Origin: Actinomycetota bacterium
GTDB taxonomy: Bacteria > Actinomycetota > Actinomycetes > Streptosporangiales > Streptosporangiaceae
Direction of reading: 5' to 3'
NCBI GenBank assembly: GCA_003242605.1
Contig: QGUZ01000049.1
Location: 1 to 23,715, forward strand
Length of the DNA: 23,715 nucleotides
Shown here piece by piece: positions 22,820 to 23,715 of the stretch. A program made the translations under genes and the position numbers. Position 1 is the first letter of the stretch. Every line of letters starts with the position of its first letter. The notes beneath the pieces were generated by a model. That model did no database searches. It saw nothing but the letters and a program-made list of their open reading frames with translations, and was not told the origin of the DNA.

Positions 22820-23715
22820 TCATGACTTCTTGCTACCGGTCCTCTTGCTCCGCGGCTGCCGGCTGGGCTGCTGACGAATGATCTTAACCTTGGGCTTCGC
22901 CGGCTCCGGCGGCGGTTCGGGCTCCTTCTTGCGGATCCTCGCCAGCAGGCCGCGCTTGGGCTGCACCGGCAGCGGGTTGCCCTTCGCGTCGAACTGCGGC
23001 ATCGGGTACCGGCTGTAGAACCAGTGCTGCTGGCCGAGGGTCCACAGGTTTGTGGTTACCCAGTAGAGAATCAGACCGAGCGGGAAACCCAGGCTGAAGA
23101 TGGCGAACAGCGGCGAGATGTACATGAGCATCTTCTGCGACTGCGCCATCGGGTTGTCCGGCATCTGAGCCATCGACCGCTTCACGCTCTGCCGGACGGT
23201 GAGGAAGGTCGTCAGCGAGCTCGTCGCGACGAAGATGCCGAGGACGATCCGGGTGACCAGCGGGTCGGCGTCGAAGGCCGCGATGTCCGCGTCGCTCGTG
23301 AAGAACGTCGCCGGGATCGGCGCGCCGAAGATGTGGGCCGCGCGGGCGCTGTCCACCAGCTCCTGGGTCATGCCGAACTTGGCCTGCCCCTCGGCCATGG
23401 CCCGGAGCACGGTGAACATCGAGATGAAGATCGGGAACTGCGCCAGGATCGGCAGACAGCCACCAAGCGGGTTGACGCCCGCCTGCTGGTAGACCTTCAT
23501 CACCTCTTCGTTGAGCTTCTGGCGGTTGTCCTTGTACCGCCTGCGGAGCTCCTGGATCTTGGGCGCCAGTTCCTGCATCTTCCGCGATGAGCGCATCTGC
23601 TTGAGGAAGAGCGGGAAGATGCACAGGCGCATGAGCACCGTGAGCGTGATGATGGTCAGCGCCCAGTTCAGGCCGCCATCCGGGGGAAGGAAGGTGCTGT
23701 AGCCCCGGTGGATCC
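22820..23715 (-). CDS. yidC: Membrane protein insertase YidC (5' end outside window)
   Basis: YidC/Oxa1/SpoIIIJ proteins insert and fold membrane proteins, alone or with SecYEG. The visible C-terminal 298 codons contain the conserved core: M-R-L-C-I-F-P-L-F-L-K-Q-M-R-S-S-R-K-M with the functional groove Arg, the coiled cytoplasmic hairpin Q-E-L-R-R-R-Y-K-D-N-R-Q-K-L, then G-G-C-L-P-I-L-A-Q-F-P-I-F and further membrane segments ending G-L-I-L-Y-W-V-T-T-N-L-W-T. A basic tail (K-P-K-V-K-I-I…S-K-R-T-G-S-K-K-S) favours ribosome contact. The frame continues through the right edge (reading G-G-L-N-W-A-L before the core), so the ATG at 23638 is internal and the gene is cut by the window. By synteny rnpA, rpmH and dnaA should precede it. 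Confidence 0.95.
   Translation of the reverse strand, partial: IHRGYSTFLPPDGGLNWALTIITLTVLMRLCIFPLFLKQMRSSRKMQELAPKIQELRRRYKDNRQKLNEEVMKVYQQAGVNPLGGCLPILAQFPIFISMFTVLRAMAEGQAKFGMTQELVDSARAAHIFGAPIPATFFTSDADIAAFDADPLVTRIVLGIFVATSSLTTFLTVRQSVKRSMAQMPDNPMAQSQKMLMYISPLFAIFSLGFPLGLILYWVTTNLWTLGQQHWFYSRYPMPQFDAKGNPLPVQPKRGLLARIRKKEPEPPPEPAKPKVKIIRQQPSRQPRSKRTGSKKS

Overview
The window is high-GC DNA (roughly 70 % by eye) from an actinomycete, most likely of the Streptosporangiales/Streptomycetales type. It lies a few kilobases to one side of the chromosomal replication origin. The order DUF6049–murJ–pseudokinase–sigM–anti-sigma–trxB–trxA followed by parB–parA–rsmG–jag–yidC is the conserved actinobacterial dnaA-flanking block, as in mycobacteria and Streptomyces. 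rnpA, rpmH, dnaA and oriC should lie just beyond the right edge. I cannot name the species.

Left block (1–8952, + strand): a membrane-anchored secreted DUF6049 protein is coupled to the lipid II flippase MurJ. A separate transmembrane pseudokinase with an extracellular C-terminal domain follows; in mycobacteria it is fused to MurJ. Next come an ECF sigma factor of the SigM type overlapping its zinc-binding membrane anti-sigma factor, a strong intrinsic terminator, and the thioredoxin reductase–thioredoxin pair behind a textbook SigR-type promoter. This block joins cell-wall assembly, envelope signalling and thiol-redox control.

Middle block (9038–14856): a convergent GNAT acetyltransferase, then a class I/II aminotransferase and a D-Ala-D-Ala-ligase-like ATP-grasp enzyme separated by a perfect 14-bp-stem hairpin, then a threonine-aldolase-family PLP enzyme. 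CwlM, which follows trx in mycobacteria, is not seen here.

parS field and gene graveyard (12471–18891): between ddl and parB there is only one gene that looks intact (the threonine aldolase). The remaining roughly 5 kb carries seven exact parS cores plus one single-mismatch site, and a further exact parS lies inside the 5' coding part of parA. The non-coding DNA also holds broken pieces of genes: an IS5-type transposase tail, a possible second IS5-type piece, an N-terminally truncated RraA-family gene, a 54-codon antisense piece of gyrA, and an IS481-family transposase interrupted by a fragment of a 4'-phosphopantetheinyl transferase gene. This nested mosaic and the parS field are the most unusual parts of the window.

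Right block (18892–23715, - strand): yidC (cut by the window edge), jag/khpB, rsmG, parA and parB are all transcribed away from the presumed origin. jag and rsmG are separated by about 550 bp holding a small cluster of DnaA-box-like sequences. ParA and ParB act on the parS field to segregate the origin. YidC and Jag serve membrane-protein insertion and envelope/division control, and RsmG modifies 16S rRNA. No tRNA, rRNA or CRISPR array was seen.
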